From NCBI GenBank assembly GCA_027493775.1, contig JAOSKE010000001.1, forward strand, positions 1,258,917 through 1,322,916: a DNA stretch of 64,000 bases, given 5' to 3'. The notes beneath the pieces were generated by a model that ran no database searches, was not told the origin of the DNA, and was given only the letters and a program-made list of their open reading frames with translations. Position 1 is the first letter of the stretch. Every line of letters starts with the position of its first letter. Origin of the DNA: Kiritimatiellia bacterium (lineage in GTDB: Bacteria; Verrucomicrobiota; Kiritimatiellia; CAIVKH01). Of this stretch, positions 8,974 through 19,611 are shown in pieces. A program made the translations under genes and the position numbers.

Positions 8974-10984
8974 AGCGCCTTCTCCAGCCGGGCAAGAATC
9001 AGATTCACCATCGGCTGTGGCAGATACAAGATCGCGCGGGCGATTGCCCGGTTGGGGCCGGATATTTCCGAATCCACCATTTCGCTCTCCAGTGCCACAA
9101 CATTATTTCTCACAACGACGCGGTGCCCGACATGACGCGTCGCAGCGGTGGTTCCCTTGACCTGTACAAAATCGAGCATCTGCCAGTCTTTGCGATACAT
9201 GGACAAATCGAGCACAGCGGGACCGGGCGACTCACGGCTCAACTGTAGTGCGGCAACGCGGCCATCGCCATCCGCAACCAGAACGGCAATATCAAATCCA
9301 CCCCCGAAGTCGCCTTGCAGCACATAATAGTCGAAGCTGTTTTGCGGAAAGCCCGGCGCATGCACCGGACGCTCTTCTCCAAGTTTTGCGTTCAGGGCTT
9401 TTGCCGCGTCTTCGACGAGCATTCTGTACGAAATTTGTCCGATAATCGGCAAATCCGCCGTCTCGCCCGACTGCGTATCCGTCGGACGCGAGTAAGGCAG
9501 CAATAGCTCCTGCAGCTCCTGCCACGCCGGACTCATCGCCACGGGCTTGTTCGCCCACTCCGGCGCGAGTGCGAGTCGCGACGCCTCTGCAACGGTCGCC
9601 TGCGGAGAAAGACCAGTCTTCGGCTCTTCGAAGGCCATTGGTTCATCCATCTCAGATTCTGCGCCGCGATGAATAATCGCGACACTCGGCGCAGCAGCAA
9701 CAACCGGCGCTGATTGCGCGGGCACAGACTCGCCCTCGGTGGCGGTCGCTTCGTCAAATTCGCCCGACTCTGTGGCGCTCTCCTCTTTCGCCACCTGAAA
9801 ACTTGCGGGAGCGGCAACAGCGGGGGCTGCAACGGCCCTGCCATTGGCGCTTCCGCAACCGATGGCTCCGCAGTCGGCTCCTCGTGACGGTCGGCAAGGA
9901 CGACGAAGAAAACAACATACAAAACAATCGCCACGCCAAGCAGCGCCAGCAGTTGGATCAGCGCTCGCGCCAACTCTGAAGGAGGCTGCTTCGGAGGCGG
10001 CACATAGGTAGTCTGCACGCTTGCAACAGCAACGAGGCGTTTGCGCGGAGGCGTCTTGATTGCTCCGGGCTTCGTGGCCTTCGCGGGCGCGACGCGACGC
10101 TCGCTCCGCATCACGGTGCTTCTGCCCGGTTCGGGCAGCGGATCCTTTGGCGGATCACCATCCAGCACGGCGGCGATATCCTCCTGGACCGCGCTCCAGA
10201 ACATCGGGCGAAATGCGCGATCCTTGACCATCATTTTTTCGATCAACCACGCGCCGTTTTGTGAAAGCGACGGCTCCACATCAATCGGATCGGCAAGAAA
10301 CTCGTTGATGTGCCGCTCCATCGCGCTGCTTCCGACGCTATTCGCAAACGGGAGTCGGCCGGTAACCATGTGATACAGCGTCGCGCCCAGCGAATAAATA
10401 TCCGCCCGGCAATCAAGGTCCGGCAAGCCCTCCGCCTGTTCCGGCGCGGTATAGTTCGGTGTGCCGACGATCGTGTCCCCGCCCGGCGCGGCGCGGCGGC
10501 GCAGCCCGATGAAGCGCGCGAGGCCGAGGTCTGTAATTTTCACTTCGCCGTTCTTTGAAATCAGCAGATTGTCCGGCTTGATGTCGCAATGGATGATGCA
10601 GTCCTTCTGCCACGCATATCCCAGCGCCTCGGCGACAGCCTGCGCCATGCGCAGCGCCTTCTCCTCCGGAAGCTTGCCGTCTTTTTCGAGCACATCGCCC
10701 AGGGATTGGCCGTCAACAAACTCCATCACAATAAACGGCACGTCGCCCACAACACCCGCGTCATAAACCTGCACAATGCCGGGGTGACTCAAGCGCGCGG
10801 CAGCGCGGGCCTCCTGCTGAAAACGCTCGCGGGCGACCGCATCGGGAAGATATTCCGCCGCGAGGGTCTTAATCGCCACAAGCCGATCTAGCGAAAGCTG
10901 GCGCGCCTTCCACACCGTGGACATTCCGCCCTGCCCCAACTTCCCCAGCATCTCATATCCGGCCAATTGGAAGGACTCGTTCAT
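8970..10984 (-). CDS. Membrane serine/threonine protein kinase with extracytoplasmic C-terminal domain, one frameshift
   Basis: GYEMLGKLGQGGMSTVWKARQ..VAIKTL..HCDIKPDNLLI..DLGLARF..GTPNYTAPEQ; TM 'LIQLLALLGVAIVLYVVFFVVLA'; shift at ~9820-9840 joins the downstream frame 8970-9794. Confidence 0.88.
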
Positions 10985-11128
10985 ATCTGAAAACAGTAGT
11001 CTGCGCGTACAGATGAAGCAAGCCGCCACACGGTGCGCCGGGGAGTTATGCCAAAAAACCGACGTCCGCGAAGTCCCCTGTTTTTAACCTTCTTATCCTC
11101 TGGCGCATTTTGCATCCTGACCACTTTT

Positions 11129-11920
11129 ATGAGCGAGCATGTCATTGCCTTCATCATGGGGATCGTCGAGGGACTCACCGAGTTCCTGCCAGTCTCCTCG
11201 ACCGGTCACCTGATCCTCGTCGGGCATTTGCTTGGATTCGACGGCGACACGGCAAAAGTGTTCGACGTCTTTATCCAGCTCGGCGCAATCCTCGCTGTCG
11301 TCGCCTATTACTTTCGAACCTTCGCAGAGCTTTTCAGCGCACCATCCCAGAAGGGATTCAGCGGCTATCACGGACTCGTGCTGCTCGCGATCACCACTCT
11401 CCCCGCGCTGATTGTTGGCAAGCTTTCGCATCAATTCATCAAGGCCCGCCTCTTCAGCCCCGACACCGTGGCCATCGGGCTCGCCATTGGAGCGCTTTGG
11501 ATTCTTGCGGTTGAATTCACGCGCAAAGACGGGCCGCGCAAAGACCTCTCCGGACTGACTTGGAAAACCGCGCTGGGCATCGGACTCTTCCAGTGCATCG
11601 CGCTCTGGCCCGGTATGTCACGCTCCGCCAGCACCATTCTCGGCGCAATGATGCTCGGTCTCGACCGCGCCTCCGCCACGCGCTACTCCTTTTTTGCCGC
11701 CGTGCCGATCATGATTCTCGCCGTCGCCTACGACCTTCTGCAGAACGCCTCGCTTCTGACCGCCGGCGCCATCCCCTGGTTCCTGATCGGCTTCGTCGTC
11801 TCCTTCCTCGCCGCGCTCGCCGCAATTCGGTTTTTCATCCACTTCGTCACCCGCCACGGTCTCGGCGTATTCGCGTGGTACCGGCTATTGCTTGCGGCGG
11901 CGGTGTGGTATTGGATTTAG
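11129..11920 (+). CDS. uppP: Undecaprenyl-diphosphatase
   Basis: IMGIVEGLTEFLPVSSTGHLILVGHLLGF; ..LWPGMSRSASTILGAMMLGLDR. Confidence 0.95.
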   Translation: MSEHVIAFIMGIVEGLTEFLPVSSTGHLILVGHLLGFDGDTAKVFDVFIQLGAILAVVAYYFRTFAELFSAPSQKGFSGYHGLVLLAITTLPALIVGKLSHQFIKARLFSPDTVAIGLAIGALWILAVEFTRKDGPRKDLSGLTWKTALGIGLFQCIALWPGMSRSASTILGAMMLGLDRASATRYSFFAAVPIMILAVAYDLLQNASLLTAGAIPWFLIGFVVSFLAALAAIRFFIHFVTRHGLGVFAWYRLLLAAAVWYWI

Positions 11921-11959
11921 ACAACCGCTATCATTCCCTCTCAAGGGTCGAAATTCGCG

Positions 11960-12361
11960 ATGACACCGAAACTGAAATCGCTCGTGGTTCAAGCGCGCGC
12001 CCGAATTATTTGGGGCGAGTCGCAAGACGCCGTAAAAAACTCCCTGATCGAAGCCGGACTCCCGCCCGACACGGCGCAACTGATCGTGGACAAGGCGACA
12101 GAAGAATATGCGCGTGAAGTGCGACGCATCGGCCTCCGCAATTTTGTCTTTGGAACAGCCTCCATACTCGGAGGCGGCGCTTTAAGCGGCTTCGCCTCGC
12201 ACTATGGAAGGATTTTTCGGGAACACTCGATGGTACAGGATCGAATACACGCCGCCGGAATCGTCGTCATTGGCTACGGCATTTGGCTTCTCGCCAAAGG
12301 CATCTATCGGATCATCTTGGGCGGCCGCGCGCGCGAATCAATCCCGGACATAGAAAGCTAG
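11960..12361 (+). CDS. Hypothetical small membrane protein
   Basis: 133-aa ORF with hydrophobic segments, co-directional after uppP. Confidence 0.65.
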   Translation: MTPKLKSLVVQARARIIWGESQDAVKNSLIEAGLPPDTAQLIVDKATEEYAREVRRIGLRNFVFGTASILGGGALSGFASHYGRIFREHSMVQDRIHAAGIVVIGYGIWLLAKGIYRIILGGRARESIPDIES

Positions 12362-12388
12362 ACCGCGCGAGACGGCTCATCTTTTGAG

Positions 12389-13181
12389 TCACGGAACTAA
12401 TGACGCATCCGCAGTGCGTCGCCACGCGGTGCCTTCCGCGATGATCAACTCGAATTTGCGGGCGTGTTCGCGGATCAGAAGAGGCATATCTATTCGAGTC
12501 AGCATCCCGAACGATGGCGAAAGCGCCTCGGTCAATCCGTCAAGGGTGCAAACAGGTGCATGCTCGCTCTCAAAGCCACCGAGCCAATTTTCGCGTGGCG
12601 TAAAAATATGATTCCATGTGGACGGCGTTGTTATCGCCAGCAATCCGCCGGGGCGAACGTGGGACATCAGTTTGGCCAACAGCTTCTTCGGCTCGCTCAC
12701 GCGGCAAAGAATATTTGCCGCCAGCACGACATCAAAAGAACCGAGATCGGCGCGCAGGTGCAATGCGTCGCCCTGCTCAAAACGAATTTTTTCCCGGCGC
12801 GGCTCCATTCGGCGCCGTTGCAACAAAGTGTTCTTTCAGGTCACCCTCAATCGGCAGTGAATAGTCCACCGCCTCGCCGCGCTGAACCCGGGTTGCGGTC
12901 GCAATGAAGAGGGCGGATGAATCTATCCCCACAACCTCATCCATCTCGCGTGAAAGATCGAAGCTTGCGCGCCCGACCGCGCAGCCCAGGTCAAGAGCGC
13001 GCCCGGTTTTATGCGAATACGGCGCAATCAAATCGCTGACGCAACGCGACGGAAAATCGCGCGCAAACTCAAACAGGCTGCCGGAACGAAGCGCCTCCGC
13101 TTCGGTTGAATAGTGCAACCATAGGTACTGGGCGAGCGCCCCGTCGGATTCGTAAAATGCCATGCCCCCTTGCATCACCAT
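12389..13181 (-). CDS. Stand-alone putative 4-mercaptohistidine N1-methyltransferase (OvoA C-terminal-like SAM methyltransferase), one frameshift
   Basis: MAFYESDGALAQYLWLHY..RALDLGCAVGRASFDLSREMDEVVGID.. and ..VLAANILCRVSEPKKLL..RPGGLLAITTPSTWNHIFTPRENWLGGF..LLIREHARKFELIIAEGTAWRR; shift at ~12800-12815. Confidence 0.8.
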
Positions 13182-13340
13182 AACAACTCACCCTCTCAGC
13201 GCCACCACCACGACCAATGTAGCAAGTTCTCCGCCCTTCATCAAGAAGCACCAGCCCCTCACAGAGCAACATATCCCACCGGCGGGCAAATGGCAATATC
13301 GGGATATTTCCTGATGCGGCAAATGCGCGCGCAACCGGCC

Positions 13341-14762
13341 TTAGTCCATCCATTCTGTGTGGAAGAACTCGCCGCGCGGCTTGTCCACGCGCTCATAGGT
13401 GTGGGCGCCAAAGAAGTCGCGCTGGGCCTGCAATAGATTGGCCGGCAACACCTCCGCGCGATAGCTGTCGTAATACGCGAGGGCAGCGCTGAAGCACGGA
13501 GTTGGGATTCCGAGCTTCACGGCCTGCTGAATCACGCGACGCAAGCTGCCCTGTCCGCGCACAACGATTTTCTTAAAATAAGGATCGAGCAAGAGGTTCA
13601 TCGGCGGCTTGCGGCGGCTGAACGCATCGCGAATGTCCGTGAGGAACGCGGCGCGAATGATGCAGCCGCCTCGCCACAGCATCGCGAGCTGGCCGAGATT
13701 CAATTTCCAGTTGTATTTCTCGGACGCCACGCGGAGCAGCGCAAAGCCTTGCGCGTAAGAGCAAATTTTGGAAACGAACAGCGCCTGGCGAATCGCCTCG
13801 ATGAACTTTCCGCGGTCACCCTTGTAGGCGCTTTTCGGCCCGCGCAATTTCTTCGACGCGGCAACACGCTCTTCTTTTTGTGACGACATAATACGCGCAA
13901 AAACGGATTCCGTGATCAGTGTGACAGGCACGCCCAAATCAAGCGCGATGGAGCTGGTCCACTTGCCCGTCCCCTTCTGTCCTGCGGCATCGAGAATGAC
14001 GTCCACCATCGGCTTTCCGGTTTCGGAGTCCGTTCGCGTGAAGACCTTCGACGTAATCTCGATCAGGTAGGAATCCAGCTCGCCCTTGTTCCAAATAGAA
14101 AAGATATCGTGCAGCTCCTGTGCGCTCATTCCCAGGCCGCGTTTGAGGAGGTCGTAGGCCTCACAAATAAGCTGCATATCGCCGTATTCAATGCCGTTGT
14201 GAACCATCTTCACAAAATGGCCAGCGCCATCGGCGCCAATCCAATCGCAGCACGGCTCGTCGCCGACCTTCGCGGCAATCGCCTGCAAAATCGGCTTCAC
14301 GTGTGCCCATGCAGCGGCTGAACCACCGGGCATAATGCTCGGGCCGCGCAGGGCGCCCTCTTCGCCACCGGAGACTCCGGTTCCAATATAGAGCAGCCCC
14401 TTCGCCTCGACTTCTTTTTGGCGACGCTGCGTGTCCTCAAACCAAGAGTTGCCACCGTCAATAATGATATCGCCCGGCTCCAACAGCGGAATCAACTGGC
14501 CGATCAGCGAATCCACCGCCGCGCCTGCTTTGACCATCATCATTACCCGACGCGGGCGCTTCAGCGAGGCGACCAACTCCTCCAGCGAGTGCGCTCCTGA
14601 GATCGTTTTTCCCGCAGCGCGCGTACTTGTAAAATCATCCACCTTGCTCGTCGTACGGTTGAAGACCGCGACCGAAAATCCGTGGTTGGCCATGTTGAGG
14701 ACGAGGTTTTCCCCCATTACCGCGAGGCCGATTAGTCCGATATCTGCTTGTGAATCTGTCAT
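13341..14762 (-). CDS. gnd: 6-phosphogluconate dehydrogenase (decarboxylating)
   Basis: [39 protein letters not shown]; start taken at MTDSQADIG. Confidence 0.95.
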   Translation of the reverse strand: MTDSQADIGLIGLAVMGENLVLNMANHGFSVAVFNRTTSKVDDFTSTRAAGKTISGAHSLEELVASLKRPRRVMMMVKAGAAVDSLIGQLIPLLEPGDIIIDGGNSWFEDTQRRQKEVEAKGLLYIGTGVSGGEEGALRGPSIMPGGSAAAWAHVKPILQAIAAKVGDEPCCDWIGADGAGHFVKMVHNGIEYGDMQLICEAYDLLKRGLGMSAQELHDIFSIWNKGELDSYLIEITSKVFTRTDSETGKPMVDVILDAAGQKGTGKWTSSIALDLGVPVTLITESVFARIMSSQKEERVAASKKLRGPKSAYKGDRGKFIEAIRQALFVSKICSYAQGFALLRVASEKYNWKLNLGQLAMLWRGGCIIRAAFLTDIRDAFSRRKPPMNLLLDPYFKKIVVRGQGSLRRVIQQAVKLGIPTPCFSAALAYYDSYRAEVLPANLLQAQRDFFGAHTYERVDKPRGEFFHTEWMD

Positions 14763-14923
14763 TTCATTCTCCCGTGCCTCCGCGACTTCCCCCTGTGAGG
14801 CAAACAAATGTGTATAACACACCCCCGCCGGCTCCGCAATCCGCCCGCCACAATTTCCCGCCCCCCGTCTCGGAAAGGTCGTGTGCTTCATCTAGGCCCT
14901 CGCCCCTTTGCTGCGGCTTGCGA

Positions 14924-15922
14924 ATGGGCTCGGGCTGTGCCATCTTTCGGGCCGTGCGCAACTTTTTCATAGCTCTAGTGGGTCTGGTGACGGCAACCAC
15001 GGTGTTCGCGGCGGACCTTCGCGAATTGCCGGCCGACGGTTATGCAGCGATCGTGAATGACCGCGTCATCACGGTCGGCGATGTCTTGGAGTTCATTCAG
15101 GCGGATGCGCTGCAAATGCGCGATGAATTTTCCGGCGAGGAACTCGCGCGCCGCCAAATGCAGGCCTATGAAAAGGCACGCGAGCTGCTGATTGAGAACG
15201 CATTGATCGTCGAAGAGTTCAAAGCCCTCAAAGGCAACCTTCCCGACCGCATCGTGGATGACCGTGTAAAAGAGTTTATCTTCGACCAATTCCAAAATGA
15301 CCGCGCACGTTTTCTCGAAGCCCTCGCCGCCGACCAAATCACTCTCGAAGAATGGCGCGAGCGCGTGCGCGAACGGCTCATCGTCTCCATTTTGCGCCGA
15401 CAGGAGGTCACGGAACGTGTCGAGGTTTCGCCCGGCGCCCTTCAGTCCGCGTACACCAATCAGATGGACAAATGGAAGGTTCCCGCCAGCGTAAAGCTGC
15501 GCTTGATTGTTCTCCGACTCAACGACAATGACGATTTACAAAACGAGGAACAACGCGCCCTCGCAATTCGTGCGCGGGGCCGCATTCTCGCAGGCGAGGA
15601 CTTCGCGGAACTCGCGCGCGAAATCTCGCAGGACAGCAAGGCGGATAGCGGCGGAGACTGGGGCTGGCGCACGCTGTCGGACTTTAGCGCCGAACTTCAA
15701 AAAGCCATCAAGCCTCTCAAGAACGGCGAGATCAGCGACGTCATCGAAACGCCCGGCGTGATCTATCTCGCCCTCGTCGAAGACCGCAAGCCCGCCCACA
15801 CCCGCACCCTCGACGAAGTGCGCCCGGAGATCGAACAGGCTCTGCGTCAGGCCGAGGGGGAACGCCTTTACAACCGTTGGATTGATCGTCTGAAAAAGAA
15901 ATTTTTCGTTCAGGTCTTCTAA
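14924..15922 (+). CDS. SurA/PpiC-type peptidyl-prolyl isomerase/chaperone
   Basis: Signal peptide, 'AAIVNDRVITVGDVLE', PpiC-like 'ARGRILAGEDFAELAREISQDSKADSGGDWGW..LKNGEISDVIETPGVIYLALVEDRKP'. Confidence 0.85.
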   Translation: MGSGCAIFRAVRNFFIALVGLVTATTVFAADLRELPADGYAAIVNDRVITVGDVLEFIQADALQMRDEFSGEELARRQMQAYEKARELLIENALIVEEFKALKGNLPDRIVDDRVKEFIFDQFQNDRARFLEALAADQITLEEWRERVRERLIVSILRRQEVTERVEVSPGALQSAYTNQMDKWKVPASVKLRLIVLRLNDNDDLQNEEQRALAIRARGRILAGEDFAELAREISQDSKADSGGDWGWRTLSDFSAELQKAIKPLKNGEISDVIETPGVIYLALVEDRKPAHTRTLDEVRPEIEQALRQAEGERLYNRWIDRLKKKFFVQVF

Positions 15923-15924
15923 AT

Positions 15925-16003
15925 TTCCAAGACTTGGAAGTGCCTTTCGCAAAAACTTCCAACCCTTGGAAGTCCGACCTAAAATGACTTCCAACCCTTG
16001 GAA
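15925..16003 (+). repeat. Tandem palindromic repeat, 3 units at exact 32-bp period (TTCCAA-N3-TTGGAA at 15925, 15957, 15989), directly upstream of pdxA
   Basis: TTCCAAgacTTGGAA / TTCCAAcccTTGGAA / TTCCAAcccTTGGAA read directly; last arm is 5 bp from the ATG. Confidence 0.95.
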
Positions 16004-16008
16004 CTTTT

Positions 16009-17016
16009 ATGGCGAAGAAAAAACCACTACGAATCGGAATCACCCTCGGCGACGTCAACGGCATCGGGCCAGAGGTGGCATTGAAGGCCGCGCGGCGTTT
16101 GCGGCGCGTCAACGCGCAACTCGTGTTCATCGGCAACGCGGCGAACCTCGAACAACAGGCCATCGCACTAAAACTTTCGGCGCTCAGAATGGGATCCCCG
16201 ACAACCCGCCCGCCGCGCGCGCGTATTGCTGGTCACCCGACGAACAAAAATTGCGCTGGCAGCCCGGCAAGCTGGACCCCGCCGCATCCTCAGCGGCGGC
16301 AAGCTGGATTCTCGCCGGTGTTGATGCCTGCCTGCACGGAGAACTGGATGCAATTGTCACTGCGCCGATTTCCAAGGAGGGCTTTGATCGCGCGGGAATT
16401 GATGTGCCCGGCCACACGGAACTGCTGGCCGATTTATGCGGCGCAACGCGCGTGGGAATGATGCTGTTCGGCGGCCCGCTCCGCGTCGTGCTCGCAACGC
16501 GACACATTCCGATTTCTGCGGTCCCCAGCGCCCTCACCCGTCGTGTAATCGAGGATGCCATTGCATTGACCAACGACGCGCTTCCGTGGATGGGTGTCAA
16601 ACGCGCCAAAATTGCGGTGTGCGGACTCAACCCGCACGCAGGCGACGGAGGAAAACTCGGAACAGAAGACGATGCAATTGTGCGCCCGGCAGTTGAGCGG
16701 CGCGCAGCGACGCGGTGTAAACGTTTTCGGACCGCTCTCTGGAGACGCGGTCTTTTATCACGCCGCAAACGGGAGCTACGATGCGGTGATTGCGATGTAT
16801 CACGATCAGGGTCTCGCGCCACTGAAGCTGGCCGCGTTCGATACCGGCGTGAACCTGACCCTCGGCCTTCCCATCGTCCGCACCTCGCCCGACCATGGGA
16901 CCGCGTTCGACATCGCCGGAAAGAACAAGGCAAACCCGTCGAGCATGATGGCCGCGATTTCATGGGCCGCAACGCTTGCGGCCCGAAAAAACCCATGGAA
17001 GCGGGCGCGTTCTTGA
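16009..17016 (+). CDS. pdxA: 4-hydroxythreonine-4-phosphate dehydrogenase, two frameshifts
   Basis: [27 protein letters not shown]..; ..[30 protein letters not shown]..; ..[51 protein letters not shown] spread over three frames. Confidence 0.93.
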
Positions 17017-17834
17017 TTTTCCCCGCCGTGAATCCGACCCGCTCTTCCGAAGTTCGCGCACTCTTGGAGCATCTCGACTTCAAGCCCAGCCGGGTGCTCG
17101 GCCAGAACTTTCTCGTGGATGCAAACATCCTCCGCATCATGCTCGACGCGGCAGAGCTTTCGCGCACAGACGCGGTTCTTGAAATAGGCCCCGGTCTTGG
17201 CGTTTTGACCGGGCCTCTTGCGGAAAGGGCGGGCCGGGTCGTTGCAATTGAAAAAGACGATGTGCTTTACGAACATCTTCGCACCACATTTAGCGACGCG
17301 CCGAATTTAGCGCTCATTCACTCTGACGCGCTGGATGTTGACCTCGCCGGATTGCTCGAAAATGGAATAAACAAGGTTGTCGCCAATCTCCCCTACTCCG
17401 TCGGAACGCGGGTTTTCGTGGAACTTTGTCACGCCCCCGCCCGCCCCGAACGGATGATCGTCACGGTGCAGCGCGAGGTTGCGGACCGCATGATCGCCAA
17501 GCCCGGCACGAAAGATTACGGAGTGTTGAGCGTCTTCGCGCAAACCGACTATGCCGCCTCGCTCCACAAGGCCGTTGCGCGCACCTGTTTTTGGCCCGCC
17601 CCGCAGATTGAGTCTGCCATTGTGTTGCTTGTGAAACAGCGCCGCGCTATCGCTCCGAAAGACCCACCCGCTTACCGCGCGTTGGTGAAGCGCTGCTTCG
17701 AACAGCGCCGGAAACAACTCGGTTCACTCATCCGAGACCACGCCGCAATCGTCGCAATCGGAGCCGACCCCAAACAACGCCCCGAAACCGTTCCCGTCGG
17801 CACTTGGATCGAACTCGCGAACAAACTGGCCTGA
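16995..17834 (+). CDS. ksgA: 16S rRNA (adenine(1518)-N(6)/adenine(1519)-N(6))-dimethyltransferase
   Basis: [64 protein letters not shown]. Confidence 0.95.
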   Translation: MEAGAFLIFPAVNPTRSSEVRALLEHLDFKPSRVLGQNFLVDANILRIMLDAAELSRTDAVLEIGPGLGVLTGPLAERAGRVVAIEKDDVLYEHLRTTFSDAPNLALIHSDALDVDLAGLLENGINKVVANLPYSVGTRVFVELCHAPARPERMIVTVQREVADRMIAKPGTKDYGVLSVFAQTDYAASLHKAVARTCFWPAPQIESAIVLLVKQRRAIAPKDPPAYRALVKRCFEQRRKQLGSLIRDHAAIVAIGADPKQRPETVPVGTWIELANKLA

Positions 17835-17936
17835 GAAACCGGCCCGCCCACCCTGTTTTCGCCGTTTTTCTGAGCAGTTATCTTTTAAAGCAAAAGGGCC
17901 GTTGACAGATTCGCGGCGGGAAATCAAACTACCGCC

Positions 17937-19308
17937 ATGAACCTGGGGCTAGAAATAGATGGTTGGTCGCGGCGACGGTTTGTCGGGGCGCTAACGATGA
18001 CGGTCGCCGCCTTCGCTTTGCGGGCAAGAGGCGATACCCTCGAACCCCAGCCTAAGGGAGGAACAGAAATGGGCGACACCAATAGCGGCTTGGAGCGGGG
18101 ACTGACGCGCGTGAAGGGATTCGACAGCGCAGAAATGGATTTCCAGCTCATTCGTCAACTGGGCGCAACGCGCTATGGCGGCGCATCTGTGGGTGAGTGC
18201 CTCGCGCTGGCTCGTGAAATTGAAGATGCCGTCCCGGCGAGCTGGGTTGCCGCATTTTCTGCCGCCGCCGTGCGCACAGAAAAAGACGCAAAAGCGCGCG
18301 CATCGCGTGGCCATGCATGGAGCGCTCGCGATCAATACATGGTGGCAAGCAATAGTTACCGCGCGGCGGAATACTACACCTCTGTCACGGACCCGCGACA
18401 CAGAGAATACGGATTGAAGAGTCGCGAATGTTTTCTTGCAGCAATGCGTTTATCCGGGCGGCACTGCGAAGAAGTGTGGTTGCCGTTCGATGGCATGAAG
18501 CTGCCCGCGTACTACTTGCGACCTTCGGACGCCGCAGGCACTCCGGGGAAAACACTGATGATTATCAGCGGTTTTGATGGGACGCTGGAAGAAACCTATA
18601 TGGCATACGGACTTCCCGCACTGGAGCGTGGGTACAATGTCTTCATCTTTGCGGGGCCAGGTCAGATGGATTCGATGCGTTTTCATCCTGAACAACCGTT
18701 TATCCCTGAATTTGAAAAAAATTGGTCGCGTCGCAATTGATCACGTCCTCGACCGACCGCACACCGATCCGAAACGCGTGGCGTTGATGGGAATAAGCTA
18801 TGGCGGATACTTCGCTATTCGCATCGCGGCAAACGACGCGCGAGTCAAGGCGCTCATTCCCAATTCGCCAATTCTGGATTTGCACTCCTATATGACATCG
18901 TTTGCAGGACTGGACGCCGCTGAAATGCCGGACGAGAACGATTTTCGGTTGGCGGACCTTGAGCATATTCCAGACGAAGTGATGCCGCCACAGTTGCGTG
19001 AAATGGCAGGAAATTTAATGCGGCGTATGGGGCGGGATAGCTTCAAACAAACCTATATCCGGCTGCGCGAATATCGGGTGAGCGAATCAGACTTAAAGCG
19101 CATCGTGTGCCCGGCACTGGCATTGGTTGGCGCGGGCGAGGGCGAGGAGCCAATTGCACAAGCGAAGCGTTTTCGCGCCGGCGTTGGCGGACCAGTTGCC
19201 GCACACATATTCACTCCCGAAGAAGGCGCAGACGGACACTGCCAAACCGCCAATTTGGCCTATTCCGCCGCAGTCTCAATGGACTGGCTGGACGAAACCT
19301 TTGCTTAG
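17937..19308 (+). CDS. Alpha/beta hydrolase with Tat-like signal, one frameshift
   Basis: SRRRFVGALTMTVAAFALRA; ..KTLMIISGFDGTLEETYMAYGLPALERGYNVFIFAGPGQ..; ..KRVALMGISYGGYFAIRIAA; A7 run 18715-18721 needs one A removed. Confidence 0.85.
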
Positions 19309-19611
19309 CCCATCCCCGACAAACAGCGAACAGTTCCTTTTCCCAGCATTGAACGTCACCGACTTCATTCACAGAACAGCCCCGTCAGGGGCGCCTATTC
19401 CTCCGCAAATTCGAGCGTGAAGCAATTGATTCCCCTTGGAGACTCAACACCCGCTTTATTTTGAGTTTGCGTCATCTCACACGCCGTTCCACCTCCAACG
19501 AAAGGTCGAGCACCCATTTGTCGTTCTTTGTGGAGCGTTTGATGAACCAGCGGCAGCGCACGCCGAACAAGCGCTGATTCTGCGGTTGCCTCTTGTACTG
19601 TACCGGTAATA

